NCBI RefSeq assembly: GCF_004352915.1
Contig: NZ_SJSY01000075.1
Coordinates: 186,001-250,000, forward strand
Length of the DNA stretch: 64,000 bases
Direction of reading: 5' to 3'
Source: Flavobacterium zhairuonense
GTDB taxonomy: Bacteria > Bacteroidota > Bacteroidia > Flavobacteriales > Flavobacteriaceae
The position numbers were made by a program, and so were the translations under genes. Under the pieces are notes generated by a model. The model was not told the origin of the DNA. It saw only the letters and a list, made by a program, of their open reading frames with translations, and searched no databases. Positions 40,845 to 49,952 of the stretch are shown piece by piece. The stretch's first letter is position 1. Every line of letters begins with the position of its first letter.

Positions 40845-41195
40845 TTATTTACCAATTTCACCTAAATGTGTGTATTTAAAACCTTTTTCGTATTTGAGGC
40901 CGTAACCAAAAATACGATCCATTGCCGAATGTGAAAATAAAATAATTCCTGCTAATTGCAATAACTCATTTTTGAAATAAAAACCTAAAACATATAAAAG
41001 AATTGCAATTCCTTTATGATGAAAGATATTATAAAGAAAAGCTCCAACTTTGTTTCCAAAAGCATAACCAATCATTGATAAATCAGGCGCTAAAATTAGT
41101 GCCAAAAACCACCACCATTTGTAATGTAATTGATGGAATAAAAAGATGCCGAAAATAAATAAAGCTATTTCTTCAAATTTTAAGACTGTTTTCAT
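40845..41195 (-). CDS. DUF4260 family membrane protein
   Basis: The 116-residue protein has about three or four hydrophobic segments, with the DUF4260 pattern LAPDLSMIGYAFGNKVGAFLYNIFHHKGIAIL and a final FSHSAMDRIFGYGLKYEKGF. The function is unknown. Its start overlaps the GNAT gene's stop by 4 bp (ATGA), so translation is coupled. Confidence 0.82.
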   Translation of the reverse strand: MKTVLKFEEIALFIFGIFLFHQLHYKWWWFLALILAPDLSMIGYAFGNKVGAFLYNIFHHKGIAILLYVLGFYFKNELLQLAGIILFSHSAMDRIFGYGLKYEKGFKYTHLGEIGK

Positions 41196-41593
41196 TTGAC
41201 TATTTTTTCCATCATCTTTTCAGGATGATTCAGTTTTGTAAATCCGAATTTTTCATATAAAAAGTGAGCGTCGCTTGTAGCCAATCGCCATATTTTGACT
41301 TTTTGCAATTGCGGTTCGTTCATCATCGCTTCAATTAGAATTGACGAATAACCCTTTCCGCGATGTTCTTCATCAATAAAAACATCCATCAAATAAGCGA
41401 AAACGACATAATCAGTTATCACGCGAGCAAAGCCAATCTGTTTGTCATCCAAATAAATTCCGAAGCAAACCGAAGCATCAATTGTTCGCTGGACTTCTTC
41501 AAGAGTTCGTCCTGCAGCCCAATAAATGTCTTTTAAAAAGTTCTGTATAAACGGAACATCGAGTTTACTTTTATCTGTAGAAACACTAATCAT
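41192..41593 (-). CDS. GNAT family N-acetyltransferase
   Basis: The 133-residue protein is a single GNAT domain. The acetyl-CoA pyrophosphate-binding loop appears in DVFIDEEHRGKGYSSILIEA (R/Q-x-x-G-x-G type), followed by WRLATSDAHFLYEKFGFTKL. It would transfer an acetyl group from acetyl-CoA to an unknown amine substrate. It is the first gene of the short GNAT/DUF4260/YjbR operon. Confidence 0.9.
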   Translation of the reverse strand: MISVSTDKSKLDVPFIQNFLKDIYWAAGRTLEEVQRTIDASVCFGIYLDDKQIGFARVITDYVVFAYLMDVFIDEEHRGKGYSSILIEAMMNEPQLQKVKIWRLATSDAHFLYEKFGFTKLNHPEKMMEKIVK

Positions 41594-41599
41594 TTTAAT

Positions 41600-41672
41600 T
41601 TTAGATTTTAGAGTTCAGATTTTAGATTTTTTGCAGGAATAGAAATCTAAACTCTACAATCTAAAATCTTAA
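41600..41672. repeat. AT-rich inverted repeat (TAGATTTTAGA family)
   Basis: AATTTTAGATTTTAGAGTT on one side faces AACTCTACAATCTAAAATC on the other. It fills the short gap between the cyclase and GNAT genes. Confidence 0.5.
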
Positions 41673-42423
41673 ATAATATAGGTTTGCTCGGACTTGCATC
41701 ATTTTCAAACGAAGCGATTTGCAGATTTAGTATATAATTTCCATCTTCAATTTCGTCTGGAACGTAAATCATTTCGGTAATTGTAGCATTGAATCTTGCG
41801 TCTGGATTTACATTGTGCGTGTCTTTTACATTCCAAAAAGCTTTATGAGCCAATAATTTCCCTTCGTCATGTTCTTTATCAACACTCGGAAGATCAATCA
41901 ACAAATGCTTAATTTCGCTTTCGCGGATGAAAATCGCAGCATCTTCAGACAAATATGGCGGATTTGTATTAGAATATTTTCTTGATTTTTTATCCAGCTG
42001 ATTTGGAATTGTTCTAATGATCAAAGCTTCTGTTTTTTCAGTAAGTAAGTTTATAATCTGATCTTTTGTAATTACTAAATCATCTCCAATTTTCTCAGGT
42101 TCAATCGTAATCAATTTAGCAAAAAAGAAAAACTGCTTCAACGATTGATTAATACTATAAAAATCATTTGTAATATGCCCGAGACATTCCGTATGTGTTC
42201 CATGCCCATGCGGATTGAAGAAAATATTATTAAAATTCGTAGATGATTTTCCTTCCGAAACTTTCCCAATCCAATCTCCAAAAACGACAGGTTCAATAAC
42301 TGGTTTTTCAATGTACCAAGCGATCGGATTTTCATCTGTATTGGTTAATGGAATAGAGATATCGATAGGTTTAGATAAGTCGATTTGATATTTATTGTCG
42401 AGAATTGCAATCATTTGGGACAC
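41647..42423 (-). CDS. Cyclase family protein (kynurenine formamidase-like)
   Basis: The 258-residue protein contains FNPHGHGTHTECLGHI, the HxGTHxD-type metal-binding signature of the cyclase/arylformamidase family, with Glu in the Asp position, and later LLIDLPSVDKEHDEGKLLAHKAFW. Family members hydrolyse N-formylkynurenine or other amides and lactones using zinc or manganese. No tryptophan-breakdown genes are adjacent, so the substrate is uncertain. It is cytosolic. Confidence 0.87.
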   Translation of the reverse strand: MSQMIAILDNKYQIDLSKPIDISIPLTNTDENPIAWYIEKPVIEPVVFGDWIGKVSEGKSSTNFNNIFFNPHGHGTHTECLGHITNDFYSINQSLKQFFFFAKLITIEPEKIGDDLVITKDQIINLLTEKTEALIIRTIPNQLDKKSRKYSNTNPPYLSEDAAIFIRESEIKHLLIDLPSVDKEHDEGKLLAHKAFWNVKDTHNVNPDARFNATITEMIYVPDEIEDGNYILNLQIASFENDASPSKPILFKILDCRV

Positions 42424-42501
42424 GGATTTTACGGATATACTAACGCGGATTTAAACGGATTAATCAGCGTTGCTTGCATCCGTTTTATCAGCGTTCAATT
42501 T

Positions 42502-43638
42502 TTAGTCTTCCAAATTTAAATAAAATAAATCTGAAGCAATTCCATCCGTTAAAAATTTTCCTTTTGGAGTTGGTTTTAAAATGTTGTTTTCGATCGATAG
42601 CAAATCGTCGTTTAAGAATTTTTGAGATTGCTCTAGTAAATAATTCAAATATTCTGATCCGAATTCCTTTTCAATTCTGTCTAAAGAAACACCCCAAATA
42701 GTTCTTAATCCTGTCATGATATATTCATTATAACGATCTGAAATGGTAAGAATTTCAGTTTCAATAGGTAGTTCGTCGTTTTGAATCGCTTTTAAATACA
42801 GAGAATTATTGGCAATATTCCAGCCTCTTTTTTCACCGTCATAACTATGTGCCGAAGGTCCGATTCCGATATATTTTTTACCTAACCAATAAGCCGAATT
42901 GTTTTTGGAGAAATAATTCTCTTTCCCAAAATTGGATAATTCGTAATGAATAAAACCGTTTTTTTGAAGCATTTCGACCAAAATCATAAAATGGTTGGAA
43001 GCCACTTCGTCTTGAGGCTCAGCAACCTTTCCGGTTTTAATTAATTTGCTTAAAGCTGTTTTTGGTTCCACTGTCAAAGCATAACTCGAAATATGCGGAA
43101 TGCCAAAATCTAAAGCAGTCTGGATATTCTGTCTCCACATTTCGTCACTCATTCCTGGAATTCCATAAATCAAATCAAGCGAAATATTATCAAAATATTT
43201 TGTCGATTTTTCCAAACATTTTTTGGCTTCCGCCGAATTATGGGCGCGATTCATCATTTTCAAATCGTCTTCATAAAAAGACTGAATTCCAATGCTTAAA
43301 CGGTTTATTGGGCTTTTAGAAAGTTCTAAAATTCTTTCGGCAGATAAATCATCAGGATTGGCTTCAAGCGTAATTTCGGGATTTTCGACAACTTTATAAT
43401 TCTCATAAACTTCAGAAATTAAAAAGTTGATTTCGTTATTTGACAGAACAGAAGGAGTTCCACCACCAAAATAAATGGTTTCTACAATCTCATTCGTGAA
43501 TTCGTTTTTGCGCATAGCAATTTCTTTGGCTAAAGCCACAACCATTTCATCTTTCTTCTTCATCGAAGTAGAAAAATGAAAATCGCAATAGTGACAAGCC
43601 TGTTTGCAAAAAGGAATATGAATGTAGATTCCCGACAT
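42502..43638 (-). CDS. hemW: Radical SAM protein HemW-like (putative heme chaperone)
   Basis: The 378-residue protein opens MSGIYIHIPFCKQACHYCDFHF, giving the CxxxCxxC cluster motif with the extra Cys/His pattern of HemW. It continues with IYFGGGTPSVL, EANPDDL, RLSIGIQSF and LDLIYGIPG, then a C-terminal HemN-like domain (YNEYIMTGLRTIWGVSL). HemW binds heme and delivers it to respiratory enzymes; it was long misannotated as oxygen-independent coproporphyrinogen oxidase. It lies downstream of ruvC on the same strand, separated by an inverted repeat. Confidence 0.92.
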   Translation of the reverse strand: MSGIYIHIPFCKQACHYCDFHFSTSMKKKDEMVVALAKEIAMRKNEFTNEIVETIYFGGGTPSVLSNNEINFLISEVYENYKVVENPEITLEANPDDLSAERILELSKSPINRLSIGIQSFYEDDLKMMNRAHNSAEAKKCLEKSTKYFDNISLDLIYGIPGMSDEMWRQNIQTALDFGIPHISSYALTVEPKTALSKLIKTGKVAEPQDEVASNHFMILVEMLQKNGFIHYELSNFGKENYFSKNNSAYWLGKKYIGIGPSAHSYDGEKRGWNIANNSLYLKAIQNDELPIETEILTISDRYNEYIMTGLRTIWGVSLDRIEKEFGSEYLNYLLEQSQKFLNDDLLSIENNILKPTPKGKFLTDGIASDLFYLNLED

Positions 43639-43639
43639 T

Positions 43640-43724
43640 TTTAATTAGATAATTAGAGAATGTGTCAATTAGATAATTTATTCGTTGTCTACAGAATTAT
43701 CTAATTATCAAATTGGCACATTGA
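43640..43724. repeat. AT-rich inverted repeat between ruvC and hemW
   Basis: TTAATTAGATAATTAGAGAATGTG and related TAGATAATT sequence face ATTATCTAATTATCAAATTGGCACATTG. The family is also seen in part near 46108 (TCTAATTGTCACATTGCC). Confidence 0.6.
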
Positions 43725-43725
43725 A

Positions 43726-44280
43726 TTATTTTTTCACTCGATCCTCGTTTTGTTTCACAAAAGCATCCCAACCCGAGTAACTTTTTCCCGCGACAACTTT
43801 CCCCGAATTAAAATGATGACAAACCGCTGCCGCCAAACCATCTGTAGAATCGAGGTTTTTTGGCAATTCTTTTAAACCTAAAAGCTGTTGGAGCATTTTG
43901 GCAACTTGTTCTTTGCTGGCATTTCCGTTTCCGGTAATCGCCATTTTTATTTTTTTAGGTTCATATTCTGTGATTGGGATTCCTCTTGAAAGTCCCGCTG
44001 CCATGGCAACGCCTTGTGCGCGACCTAATTTTAGCATCGATTGAACGTTTTTGCCAAAGAAAGGTGCTTCGATAGCAATTTCATCAGGACAATGCGTTTC
44101 GATAAGTTCGATCGTTCTTTCAAAAATGATTCGTAGTTTTTGGTAATGATTGTCGTATTTGGAAAGTTGCAATTCGTTTAATTGCAGAAATTCCATTTTT
44201 TTATTGGTAACTTTAATCAATCCGAAACCCATAATAGTGGTTCCGGGATCAATACCTAATATGATGCGTTCTTGTGCCAC
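43726..44280 (-). CDS. ruvC: Holliday junction endonuclease RuvC
   Basis: The 184-residue protein has the RNase H-like resolvase motifs: ILGIDPGTTIMGFG with the first catalytic Asp, IEAPFFGKNVQSMLKLGRAQG with the Glu, and NLDSTDGLAAAVCHH with the last Asp. RuvC cuts four-way DNA junctions made in recombinational repair, working with RuvAB. No ruvA or ruvB lies beside it. It begins 5 bp after the WG-repeat lipoprotein gene, so the two may share a transcript. Confidence 0.95.
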   Translation of the reverse strand: MAQERIILGIDPGTTIMGFGLIKVTNKKMEFLQLNELQLSKYDNHYQKLRIIFERTIELIETHCPDEIAIEAPFFGKNVQSMLKLGRAQGVAMAAGLSRGIPITEYEPKKIKMAITGNGNASKEQVAKMLQQLLGLKELPKNLDSTDGLAAAVCHHFNSGKVVAGKSYSGWDAFVKQNEDRVKK

Positions 44281-44285
44281 TTTTT

Positions 44286-46064
44286 TTAATTATAATAGAA
44301 AGAGAACTTTTTCTCTATTTTATCCTTCGAAATATTCGATTTTAGGACTTCATTTTTATCATTCACAATATAATATTTGCCATTATTCAAAACATAAAAT
44401 TCAGTTTCTTTTTTCTTTGAAAAGAGACTTGGCTCCAAATAAATTTTTTCATAGGCAAAAGGAATTACTTGTTTGTTTTGAATCGTTACAATGCCGAATT
44501 TACCATTTTTAGATAGAATAATTATTTTATCACTATCATAAAAAAGACTATCATAGATTATTGGAATAACTGTTTTTCCTTCTTTTGTAATCAAACCGTG
44601 TTTGTTGTTTTTTGTTACGAAATGATAATTTTCACCTGGACCATATTCAACCCAATTTGACATATCGCTGTATTCAAAAGGAATGATAATTCTTCCTGCT
44701 CGATCTATAACGCCGTATTTATCATTTTGTTTGGCGATAAACCTATTTTTCTGATCATAAGTACAAGGAGATAAATCCTGAAAAACAAAATTAAAAATTG
44801 GTTTTAGATTTTTGTCAATCACCCCATACTTGTTGTTTCTTTTTATAACATAATAATCTAAATCTCTTCTGTCAACTGAATAGATGGATTCATTTTCAAT
44901 TGGGTAAGTTGTTTTGTTATCAGAATCGATTAATCCAAATTTTCCTTTATACTTTACAATCGCATTGTAATTACTTGCAAACTCTTCTAATTCATCGTAA
45001 ATAATAGGAATTATCAATTTTCCTTTTGTGTCGATCGCTCCGTATTTTCCATTCAAATTCTGAACGTGATAGATTTTTTCAATTTTTTTATTTAAACGAC
45101 AGTAATCAAAAGAGAAGTCTTTTATCTTGTCGTAAATTTTCTTCCCATGTTCATCGAGTAAAACAAGATTATTGCCTTTTTTAGCAACAAAAATTTCAGA
45201 TTCATGGTAAGATTCTTCGGGATGTTCTATTGTGTCATATTCTGGTTTGACGCATTCTTTTCCAAATTCATCAATAATTCCGTATTTATGATTTTTAGAA
45301 ACTATTGCAATTCTGTTTTTATTGAATCTTTCGCCGGTGTTGTATTTTCCAGAAGGAACTACTTCTTTTAAGTTTTTATCCAAATAAGCAATTTGATTGT
45401 TCTTTCGAGCTAAAATTAATCCATTTTTCCAAAATGTAATTTCGTCATTCCCTTTAATAGTAATATCAGTTAAGGCAATTTCGTCATAAATAAAATCAGA
45501 CTTTTGCTTTCCAAACGAATCAAAAAATGCCCATTTTCCCTTTTTGTATAAAGTGACTAAACTGTCAGCAGTGCCTTCTTTTGCATTTTGATAATGGATT
45601 GGAATTATCTCTTTTCCGCTTTTGTTTATAAAACCGTAAAGATTATTTTTCTTTACAAGGGCCAATCCTGTTTTTTGAAAATATGTTTCTTCTTCATATT
45701 GAATCGGAATTACAATTTTTCCTTTTCTATTAATGAAACCAAATTTATTTTTCTTTTTTACACAAGCTAATTCTTCAGAAAAGAGAGTTAAATAATCATA
45801 TTCAAATGGAACAATTATATTTTCATGAATGTCAATATAACCATATTTGTTTCCTTTTTCTGCGAAAATCATTCCTTTCTCATCTATTGGATTTAGGAAT
45901 TTATATTTTCCGATTGGAATAATAACTTTCCCATTTTCATCATTATACCCCCACGAGTTTTCTCCCATAATTCTGACATAAGATTTAGAAGAAGTGTTCT
46001 CGGTTTTATTGCAAGCAATTAGCAACAATAATAAGAAATATGATATGATAAGTTTTTGTTTCAA
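44286..46064 (-). CDS. WG-repeat lipoprotein
   Basis: The protein is built of about a dozen or more WG-type repeats of the form (K)YGxIDxxGKxIIPxxYD, for example GYIDIHENIIVPFEYDYL, GFINRKGKIVIPIQYEE and YGVIDRAGRIIIPFEYSD. I place the start at a TTG giving (M)KQKLIISYFLLLLLIAC, a good lipoprotein signal (592 residues). The open frame extends 13 codons further to a GTG at 46103, and those codons hold GTTTCAAGTTT-type repeat DNA. The start remains uncertain. WG repeats are thought to form surface-exposed binding arrays; the ligand is unknown. Confidence 0.8.
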   Translation of the reverse strand: MKQKLIISYFLLLLLIACNKTENTSSKSYVRIMGENSWGYNDENGKVIIPIGKYKFLNPIDEKGMIFAEKGNKYGYIDIHENIIVPFEYDYLTLFSEELACVKKKNKFGFINRKGKIVIPIQYEEETYFQKTGLALVKKNNLYGFINKSGKEIIPIHYQNAKEGTADSLVTLYKKGKWAFFDSFGKQKSDFIYDEIALTDITIKGNDEITFWKNGLILARKNNQIAYLDKNLKEVVPSGKYNTGERFNKNRIAIVSKNHKYGIIDEFGKECVKPEYDTIEHPEESYHESEIFVAKKGNNLVLLDEHGKKIYDKIKDFSFDYCRLNKKIEKIYHVQNLNGKYGAIDTKGKLIIPIIYDELEEFASNYNAIVKYKGKFGLIDSDNKTTYPIENESIYSVDRRDLDYYVIKRNNKYGVIDKNLKPIFNFVFQDLSPCTYDQKNRFIAKQNDKYGVIDRAGRIIIPFEYSDMSNWVEYGPGENYHFVTKNNKHGLITKEGKTVIPIIYDSLFYDSDKIIILSKNGKFGIVTIQNKQVIPFAYEKIYLEPSLFSKKKETEFYVLNNGKYYIVNDKNEVLKSNISKDKIEKKFSFYYN

Positions 46065-46120
46065 GTTTATGGTATAAAGTTTCAAGTTTTTGAAAATTAT
46101 CACATTTTCTAATTGTCACA

Positions 46121-46149
46121 TTGCCTAATTTCGAAATTGATTACTTTTG
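46121..46149 (+). promoter_or_regulatory. Promoter of the YbhN-like/glycosyltransferase operon
   Basis: TTG (46121-46123), 18 bp, then TACTTTTG (46142-46149). The ATG follows only 4 bp after the -7 box, so the mRNA would be leaderless or nearly so. Confidence 0.65.
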
Positions 46150-46153
46150 CGGC

Positions 46154-47098
46154 ATGATTTCAATTCCTCACAAAGCTAAGCAATTCCTAGTTCTTCTGGC
46201 CAAACTTTTAATTGTTGGCGGTGCATTTTATTTTATTTACAATCAGCTGGCTAACAACGACAAATTAGACTGGCAGAAGTTTATTGTTTTGTTCAAGAAA
46301 AACCAGTCGGTTTTAGGGATTTCGTTTATCTTGCTTTTGAGTGTTTTGAATCGTTATTTCGAGATTTTGAAGTGGCAAAATCTTGTTCAAGTTATTCATA
46401 AAATCTCGGTTTACGAATCTACAAAACAGGTTTTGGCTGCGTTGACAGCTGGAATTTTTACGCCAAATGGAGTAGGAGAATATGCTGGAAAAGCGCTGTA
46501 TTACCCGAAATCAGAAGCTAAAAGAGTAGTTTTCTTGAACTTAATCTGCAACGGAATCCAGATGATTCTGACCATAATTTTTGGGATTTTTGGACTGTTA
46601 TATTTTAATGCACAATTCAATGTGATTACGACTAAAACAGTTCTAATTCTTTTCGGCGGATTTGTATTGCTTTTGATAATTTTGTTTTCAATTAAAAAGA
46701 TAAAAGTCAAAGGTTATTCAATTGAAAAACTGATTCATAAAATCAACGAAATTCCGAAATCGGTTCACCAGAAAAATATCTTTTTAGGAATCTGTCGTTA
46801 TTTGGTTTTCTCGCATCAATATTATTTTCTGTTTTTAGGCTTTGATGTCGATTTGCCTTACTTAACTTTAATGGCTGCAATTACATCGGTTTACTTTTTG
46901 GCTTCATCTTTGCCAACTTTTCAATTTTTAGATTTTGCTGTAAAGGGAAGCGTTGCAATATATTTCTTCGGAATTTTGGGTGTAAACGAATGGATTGTAA
47001 TTTTCATAAGCACTTTAATGTGGTTTTTAAACGTAGTTCTTCCCGTAGTTTTGGGGAGCTATTTTGTGCTTAACTTTAAAACCAAAACAACAGAATGA
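46154..47098 (+). CDS. YbhN/lysylphosphatidylglycerol synthase TM-region-like membrane protein
   Basis: The protein has 314 residues from ATG (MISIPHKAKQFLVLLAK). A longer frame would begin at the TTG that forms the -33 promoter element, so it is rejected. About eight hydrophobic segments and the pattern ILKWQNLVQVIHK...LAALTAGIFTPNGVGEYAGKALYYP fit the UPF0104/YbhN family, the flippase-like membrane half of LPG synthases. No soluble transferase domain is present. It overlaps the following GT2 gene by 4 bp, so the two probably act together in handling a lipid-linked compound. Confidence 0.87.
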   Translation: MISIPHKAKQFLVLLAKLLIVGGAFYFIYNQLANNDKLDWQKFIVLFKKNQSVLGISFILLLSVLNRYFEILKWQNLVQVIHKISVYESTKQVLAALTAGIFTPNGVGEYAGKALYYPKSEAKRVVFLNLICNGIQMILTIIFGIFGLLYFNAQFNVITTKTVLILFGGFVLLLIILFSIKKIKVKGYSIEKLIHKINEIPKSVHQKNIFLGICRYLVFSHQYYFLFLGFDVDLPYLTLMAAITSVYFLASSLPTFQFLDFAVKGSVAIYFFGILGVNEWIVIFISTLMWFLNVVLPVVLGSYFVLNFKTKTTE

Positions 47099-48198
47099 TT
47101 TTTGTTTTATTTGCCATATTAGCAATTTATGTTTGTAGCATCAGTTTGCTTGTTTATGGTTTTTTCAGAATAAGAAAACATCAAAAATCAGATAAAAAAC
47201 CACAAACGAGTTTTACGATAATTGTTCCTTTTAGAAATGAAAAAGAAAATCTTCCAATACTTTTAGAAAGTTTTTCAAACCTAAATTATCCACAAAATTT
47301 ATTTGAAGTTATTCTGGTAGATGATTCATCTATTGAAAAGTTTCAAGTTTCAGGTTTCAGGTTTCAAGTTTCAATGATCGAGAACGTTCGTATTTCATCT
47401 TCACCAAAAAAAGATGCAATTACAACTGCAATGCATCAAGTAAAAACCGATTGGGTAATTACAACCGATGCTGATTGTATTGTTCCTGAAAACTGGCTTT
47501 TAAGCTTTGATAATTATATTCAGGAAAATAATGTTTCAATGTTGGCGGGTGCTGTGACGTATCAATGCGGAAATTCATTTTTAGATCATTTTCAGCAATT
47601 AGATTTGACCAGTTTGCAAGGGGCGACCATTGGGAGTTTTGGTTTGAACAAAGGATTTATGTGCAATGGAGCCAATTTTGCTTACACTAAATCACTGTTT
47701 GAAAAACTGAATGGCTTTGATGGAAATAATAAAATCGCCAGTGGCGATGATGTTTTTTTGCTCCAAAAAGCAATTGAAAAATTCCCTAACAAAGTTTATT
47801 ATTTAAAAGCCGATGAAACAATTGTAACCACAAAACCAACCGAAAACTGGAAATCATTATTTTATCAAAGGGTGCGCTGGGCGGCAAAAACAAGTTCTTA
47901 TAAAAGCACTTTTGGTAAGTTTCTGGGTTTGATTGTTTTCTTTGGGAATTTTAGTTTTGTAATTGGATTTTTCTTTCTCCTTTTCGGAATTTGGTCCTAT
48001 CCAGTTTTTGTAATTTTTGCTTTTTCTAAGTTTGCAATTGATTTTGTATTGCTTTCGATAACGAATCAATTTTTGACAAAAACCAGAATTAAAAGCCTTT
48101 TGCTGAGTAGTTTGTTGTACCCGTTTTTTAGTTCGGCTGTTGCTTTGTACAGTTTGTTTGGTTCTTATGAATGGAAGGGCCGTCAGTTTAAGAAATAG
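47095..48198 (+). CDS. Family 2 glycosyltransferase, membrane-bound
   Basis: The 367-residue protein has an N-terminal helix (1-22), a GT-A domain with TIIVPFRNEKENLP, VILVDDSS, TTDADCIVP, GDDVFLLQKA and QRVRWAAK (the QxxRW motif of processive GT2 enzymes), then about three C-terminal membrane segments. At residues 81-95 (about EKFQVSGFRFQVSMI) the sequence is an in-frame read-through of a 7-bp DNA repeat, an unusual insert between VDDSS and the DxD segment. The sugar donor and acceptor are unknown. The start overlaps the YbhN-like gene. Confidence 0.9.
   Translation: MIFVLFAILAIYVCSISLLVYGFFRIRKHQKSDKKPQTSFTIIVPFRNEKENLPILLESFSNLNYPQNLFEVILVDDSSIEKFQVSGFRFQVSMIENVRISSSPKKDAITTAMHQVKTDWVITTDADCIVPENWLLSFDNYIQENNVSMLAGAVTYQCGNSFLDHFQQLDLTSLQGATIGSFGLNKGFMCNGANFAYTKSLFEKLNGFDGNNKIASGDDVFLLQKAIEKFPNKVYYLKADETIVTTKPTENWKSLFYQRVRWAAKTSSYKSTFGKFLGLIVFFGNFSFVIGFFFLLFGIWSYPVFVIFAFSKFAIDFVLLSITNQFLTKTRIKSLLLSSLLYPFFSSAVALYSLFGSYEWKGRQFKK
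47340..47374. repeat. Heptanucleotide tandem repeat inside the GT2 gene
   Basis: There are five copies of GTTTCAR (GTTTCAA, GTTTCAG, GTTTCAG, GTTTCAA, GTTTCAA). Because 7 is not a multiple of 3, gain or loss of one unit would shift the frame. Confidence 0.85.
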
Positions 48199-48210
48199 CT
48201 CTTAAACAAA

Positions 48211-48696
48211 CTATTTTTGCTCTTTTGCTTTTAAAATTACAGGAAGAATAAATTGTGTTTTTACTGGAATTCCGCGTTTGATTGCGGGACTTACTTTTGG
48301 AAAATCAACCAAACGGGCCTGAAGAACACTGTCAACTTTGATGGTGTCATAAGCAACAGAATCTTTAGGAAACTGTGGTTCAAACTTCATTTTTGCATTC
48401 GGAAAAACAGTCACTTTTACCGAAATCGTGTCGAGTTCTGGATATAAAATAGAAAGACTGTCGATTTCTAATTTTTGTTGCGCAAGCTGCGTCATTAAAT
48501 CAAAAAAACATTTTTGACGCTGTTTCTCATCAGAAATTGCCTCGCATTCGGGAAGGCTCGGATATTCATCAACTTCTTTCCAATTGATGGCTTTTAGTTC
48601 CTTTTGAAGTAATTCTTTTTCAGACGGAACCTTCTTCTCAAAATATTGACAAGAGTTCAAAAGTAGGAAAGCTAAAAAAATGAAAAACTGCTTCAA
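48211..48696 (-). CDS. Hypothetical lipoprotein with TonB-domain-like end
   Basis: The 161-residue protein has a lipoprotein signal ending FLLLNSC (Cys16). The mature part contains YPSLPECEAISDEKQRQKCFFDLM, with a paired-cysteine segment often seen before TonB-type domains in Bacteroidota. Its end, VDFPKVSPAIKRGIPVKTQFILPVILK, resembles the last strand of a TonB C-terminal domain. The family is uncertain and the function unknown. It is convergent with the GT2 gene, with 12 bp between stops. Confidence 0.7.
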   Translation of the reverse strand: MKQFFIFLAFLLLNSCQYFEKKVPSEKELLQKELKAINWKEVDEYPSLPECEAISDEKQRQKCFFDLMTQLAQQKLEIDSLSILYPELDTISVKVTVFPNAKMKFEPQFPKDSVAYDTIKVDSVLQARLVDFPKVSPAIKRGIPVKTQFILPVILKAKEQK

Positions 48697-48745
48697 GATT
48701 TTGAGGTTGAGTTGAATAAAGTGCTTTTGTGGTATAAAAATACGA

Positions 48746-49129
48746 TTATTTTTTTTGCGAACCTTTGTATTCTAAATAATCTTCATAGCTTTCTGAGAGC
48801 CATTGTTGTTTGTTTTGTGCCGCAACTTCCTTTTGGTCAGGATATAAAGACGCAAGCCGGTCTGAAAATGTTGCGATCTGAACGGTATAAGTATAAAATT
48901 CTGTTTTTGTCAGAACAATATTTGGATCTTGTTTGCGGTTAAAAAACTCAAGAAAAAGCGTATCAAATTCTTTTAGAGAAAAATTTAATACTTTTTTCTT
49001 ATTACTTTTATAAATGCTGTCTTGCAATAAAAGATCGTCTAAAGAAAGTTTTTGAGTTTGAGCATGTAAATTCGAATTGATCGAAAGCATCAAAAAGAGG
49101 CACGCAAATGTTTTCAAAAATTTTGGCAT
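48746..49129 (-). CDS. Hypothetical secreted protein
   Basis: The 127-residue protein has a signal peptide (FACLFLMLSINSNLHAQ, cleavage near residue 24). The mature part is charged and mainly helical (SLKEFDTLFLEFFNRKQ, VQIATFSDRLASLYPDQKEV, ESYEDYLEYKG). I do not recognise a family. It is just upstream of the lipoprotein gene on the same strand, with a gap of about 50 bp, so co-transcription is possible. Confidence 0.65.
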   Translation of the reverse strand: MPKFLKTFACLFLMLSINSNLHAQTQKLSLDDLLLQDSIYKSNKKKVLNFSLKEFDTLFLEFFNRKQDPNIVLTKTEFYTYTVQIATFSDRLASLYPDQKEVAAQNKQQWLSESYEDYLEYKGSQKK

Positions 49130-49175
49130 AGCTAGTTTTTTCTAAGGATTTGCAAATACAATTTACAAAAAATAT

Positions 49176-49676
49176 ATGGATTTAGTATTGTTGTTGCTCG
49201 GTTTTATCTGTATGATTATCGGTATTTTTGGCAGTTTCTTGCCTGTTTTGCCTGGTTTGTCAAGTTGCTGGGTTGGGTTATTGCTTTTATATCTCACAAA
49301 GGCTGTCGAAAACAATTATTGGGTTTTGGGAATTACTTTATTGATTACAATTTTCATTACGATTCTTGAGTATATAATTCCTGCAAAAGGAACTAAAAAA
49401 TTTGGCGGAAGTTCTTATGGCGTTTGGGGAACAAATATTGGCTTAGTGATTGGCATTTTGGCTCCAATACCTTTTGGGGTTATTATTGGGCCATTTGTCG
49501 GAGCATTTATTGGCGAGCTTATTTACGATTCAAAAAACCATCAAAGAGCCTTAAAGGCAGCCACAGGATCACTGCTTGGGTTTCTCGCTTCAAGTTTTAT
49601 CAACTTTATGTTTTGTGTTATTTTTCTTGGAATTTTTCTGCGTGTAACATGGGAATATCGAAACATATTATTTTAA
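49176..49676 (+). CDS. DUF456 family membrane protein
   Basis: The 166-residue protein has four or five hydrophobic segments with the DUF456 pattern: GFICMIIGIFGSFLPVLPG at the start, YIIPAKGTKKFGGSSYGVWG in the middle, and GVIIGPFVGAFIGELIYDSKNHQRALKAATGSLLGFLAS towards the end. The glycine-zipper-like third helix is typical. The function is unknown. It is a single inner-membrane protein. Confidence 0.88.
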   Translation: MDLVLLLLGFICMIIGIFGSFLPVLPGLSSCWVGLLLLYLTKAVENNYWVLGITLLITIFITILEYIIPAKGTKKFGGSSYGVWGTNIGLVIGILAPIPFGVIIGPFVGAFIGELIYDSKNHQRALKAATGSLLGFLASSFINFMFCVIFLGIFLRVTWEYRNILF

Positions 49677-49952
49677 TTGTGTAAAAGTACTTAGGATTTT
49701 TCTTATTTTTTGTGCGTTTTTTAAAAATATTTAAAAATTTATAAAAAAAAATCATTTTATTGTTGATAACGAAAGTATTATGTTTACTGATCCCAACAGC
49801 AATTTGTGTTAATAACCTGTTAATCGGGTATGTATATTCTTAACTTATTTTTTGGAAATGTTAAAATATTTTATATTTTTATCCTGATAAACGATAAAAA
49901 GCCTCACTTTATCGATTATTTTTAACAGTTATAAATAATTATTTTATAAGTT

